A stretch of DNA of 64,000 nt from Porphyra umbilicalis (lineage: Eukaryota > Rhodophyta > Bangiophyceae > Bangiales > Bangiaceae): contig KV919040.1 in assembly GCA_002049455.2 (NCBI GenBank), positions 41,321-105,320 of the forward strand, in the 5' to 3' direction. Shown here one piece after another: positions 62,917-64,000 of this stretch (position 1 is the first letter of the stretch; each line of letters begins with the position of its first letter). The notes under the pieces were generated by a model. The model worked only from the letters and a program-made list of their open reading frames with translations, was not told the DNA's origin and searched no databases. The translations under genes were made by a program, and so were the position numbers.

Positions 62917-64000
62917 GACACCGGGCGGGTCGAAGCACCGTGGACGGCAGCCAACAGCTCAGCCCCGGGCACGTGCTGGGAAAAACAACAAAAATCAGAC
63001 CCGGCTCGCACAAAGCGCTTGAACTGGAAGAGACAACAGCGCAAGTACGTTAGCGTCAGACACACACGCGACAATCACATGCACAAAAGCATACAGGCGC
63101 GCACGTGCGATGCCTCGCGGCGGACATGCGCTCGCGTCCACGTCAATATATTGGGTAACAGCCACCGCCGACATACCTCATGTACTGCCCGTGCCCACAC
63201 GACAGGGCTGCGGCTTTGACGGGGCCCCGAACACAAAGCGCAAGGGCGCCGTGGCGTCCAAGATGAGAGTGCAGGACCGACACAGATTCAAAGAGTCGCA
63301 GCGGGATGCCAGACCCGACGGAAATTGTGGAAAAATCAGCGACGTGAAGCGTAGACACGAAAGCCGAAAACAGGAACGGGCGACGTAGCCGTCCGCCAAG
63401 CAACACCCCTACCTGGGGTGATGCTTTTACGGATGCTACGTCTGATGATCCGGGTCCGCCGCCCGCTAGACGGTGCCGGCGGCCCTTCTTATCTACTGTA
63501 AGCGGATATTGACTGTACCCTCGCGCGGCCACCCACACGGTCCCACCCCCCCTCCAGACGTCCCCGAAGTGGGGGCAGAGGTCCGCAGACGGGTGCCCAC
63601 GCAGGCCCCCACAGGGCGCACGCGTCCGCGCGCCCAGGGGCCCAAAACAAATCAAAGGCCCGCCGCTCTAACAGCGGTTAGGGCCCTCCGGCGCTGATAC
63701 GTAGGCGCCGGGTCAAACATCAAGACGAAAGCGGGTCCTACCAGTACTGTAAAGGTCGGCCCGTAAGAACACGTCGAAATCGCAACGTGGCGCCGCCCGA
63801 TCCACCACCGGCGGCGCCCATCCGGCCAATCAGGTGCCGCGCGCGGTCCCACCACACCGCCGCGGCCCGTCATTGGCCACTGCCAAGGGCCCCTCATCAC
63901 GCCGTGCGCGAGGTTGACACCAAGGCTGACAGTCGCGAATCTGTCGATTCACAGAAATTGACATGTCGCACAGTCCACGGATAGTCCTGCCACGAGAAAT
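62917..64000. other. Right-end flank, no gene
   Basis: No supported gene on either strand. Contains a lone terminal-repeat relic at 63489-63507, listed separately. The kinase promoter is expected near 62920-63100. Confidence 0.45.
63489..63507. repeat. Solo end of the pogo-like element family
   Basis: The complement reads TACAGTCAATATCCGCTTA, matching the left end of the 29805-33498 element at 18 of 19 positions. No partner end was found in the remaining 500 bases or to the left within reach, so it is a solo relic or the end of an element continuing outside the window. Confidence 0.65.

Noticed and set aside
1-64000. CRISPR arrays, rRNA and tRNA genes
   Set aside because: No regularly spaced direct repeats with unique spacers and no convincing tRNA or rRNA sequence was found by eye; a covariance-model scan would settle tRNAs.

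Overview
This window is nuclear DNA of a eukaryote. It is very GC-rich (coding stretches look well above 65% GC) and gene-dense at both ends, with few and short introns. The best guess is a bangiophyte red alga of the Porphyra/Pyropia type. The reasons are extreme GC with Ala/Gly/Pro/Arg homopolymers, mostly intronless genes alongside a few spliced ones with GTATGT- or GTACGT-type donors, and plastid-type N-termini beginning MAFVP or MAPAFVP. This assignment is inference; no rRNA or plastid marker is present to fix it.

Layout. The left block (1-25 kb) holds an R3H-domain protein, a three-exon Rab7 GTPase, a partial expansin-like (double-psi barrel) gene, a bZIP factor, an HflX GTPase, an unrecognised membrane protein, a giant Doa10/MARCH6-type RING-CH ubiquitin ligase, an unresolved minus-strand gene and a seipin. 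The middle block (25-42 kb) is lower in GC and is a transposon graveyard. It holds a degenerate hAT transposase, a 3.7 kb pogo/Tigger-like element with both ends still recognisable, at least one clear TA-flanked MITE, three other inverted-repeat elements, and a degenerate tandem-repeat tract whose first unit carries a signal peptide. The right block (42-64 kb) holds the E4 ubiquitin ligase UFD2, a three-exon plastid START/cyclase-like protein, translin, the golgin CASP, a PIG-Z/SMP3-like GT22 mannosyltransferase, an RluA-family pseudouridine synthase with a plastid-type N-terminus, a five-exon NCS2 (xanthine/uracil-type) permease and a small divergent protein kinase.

Functional themes. Several genes concern ER and endomembrane biology: Doa10 (ERAD), UFD2 (ubiquitin chain extension in the same degradation route), seipin (lipid droplets), PIG-Z-like (GPI anchors), CASP (Golgi) and Rab7 (late endosome/vacuole). 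They are not an operon; each is a separate unit on either strand.

A major caveat applies to many gene models. In at least six genes the reading frame breaks exactly at long G or C runs. In the three cases worked out base by base (bZIP, HflX, NCS2), restoring one base in the run rejoins the frame. I read this as homopolymer under-calling in the assembly rather than gene decay, except inside the transposons, where true nonsense codons are seen. No single convincing new multi-gene system was found. The most interesting leads are the GT22 protein lacking its HPDE motif, the altered signature motif of the permease, the alanine-spaced bZIP, the near-perfect palindromes 5' of the pseudouridine synthase, and the set of uncatalogued inverted-repeat elements.
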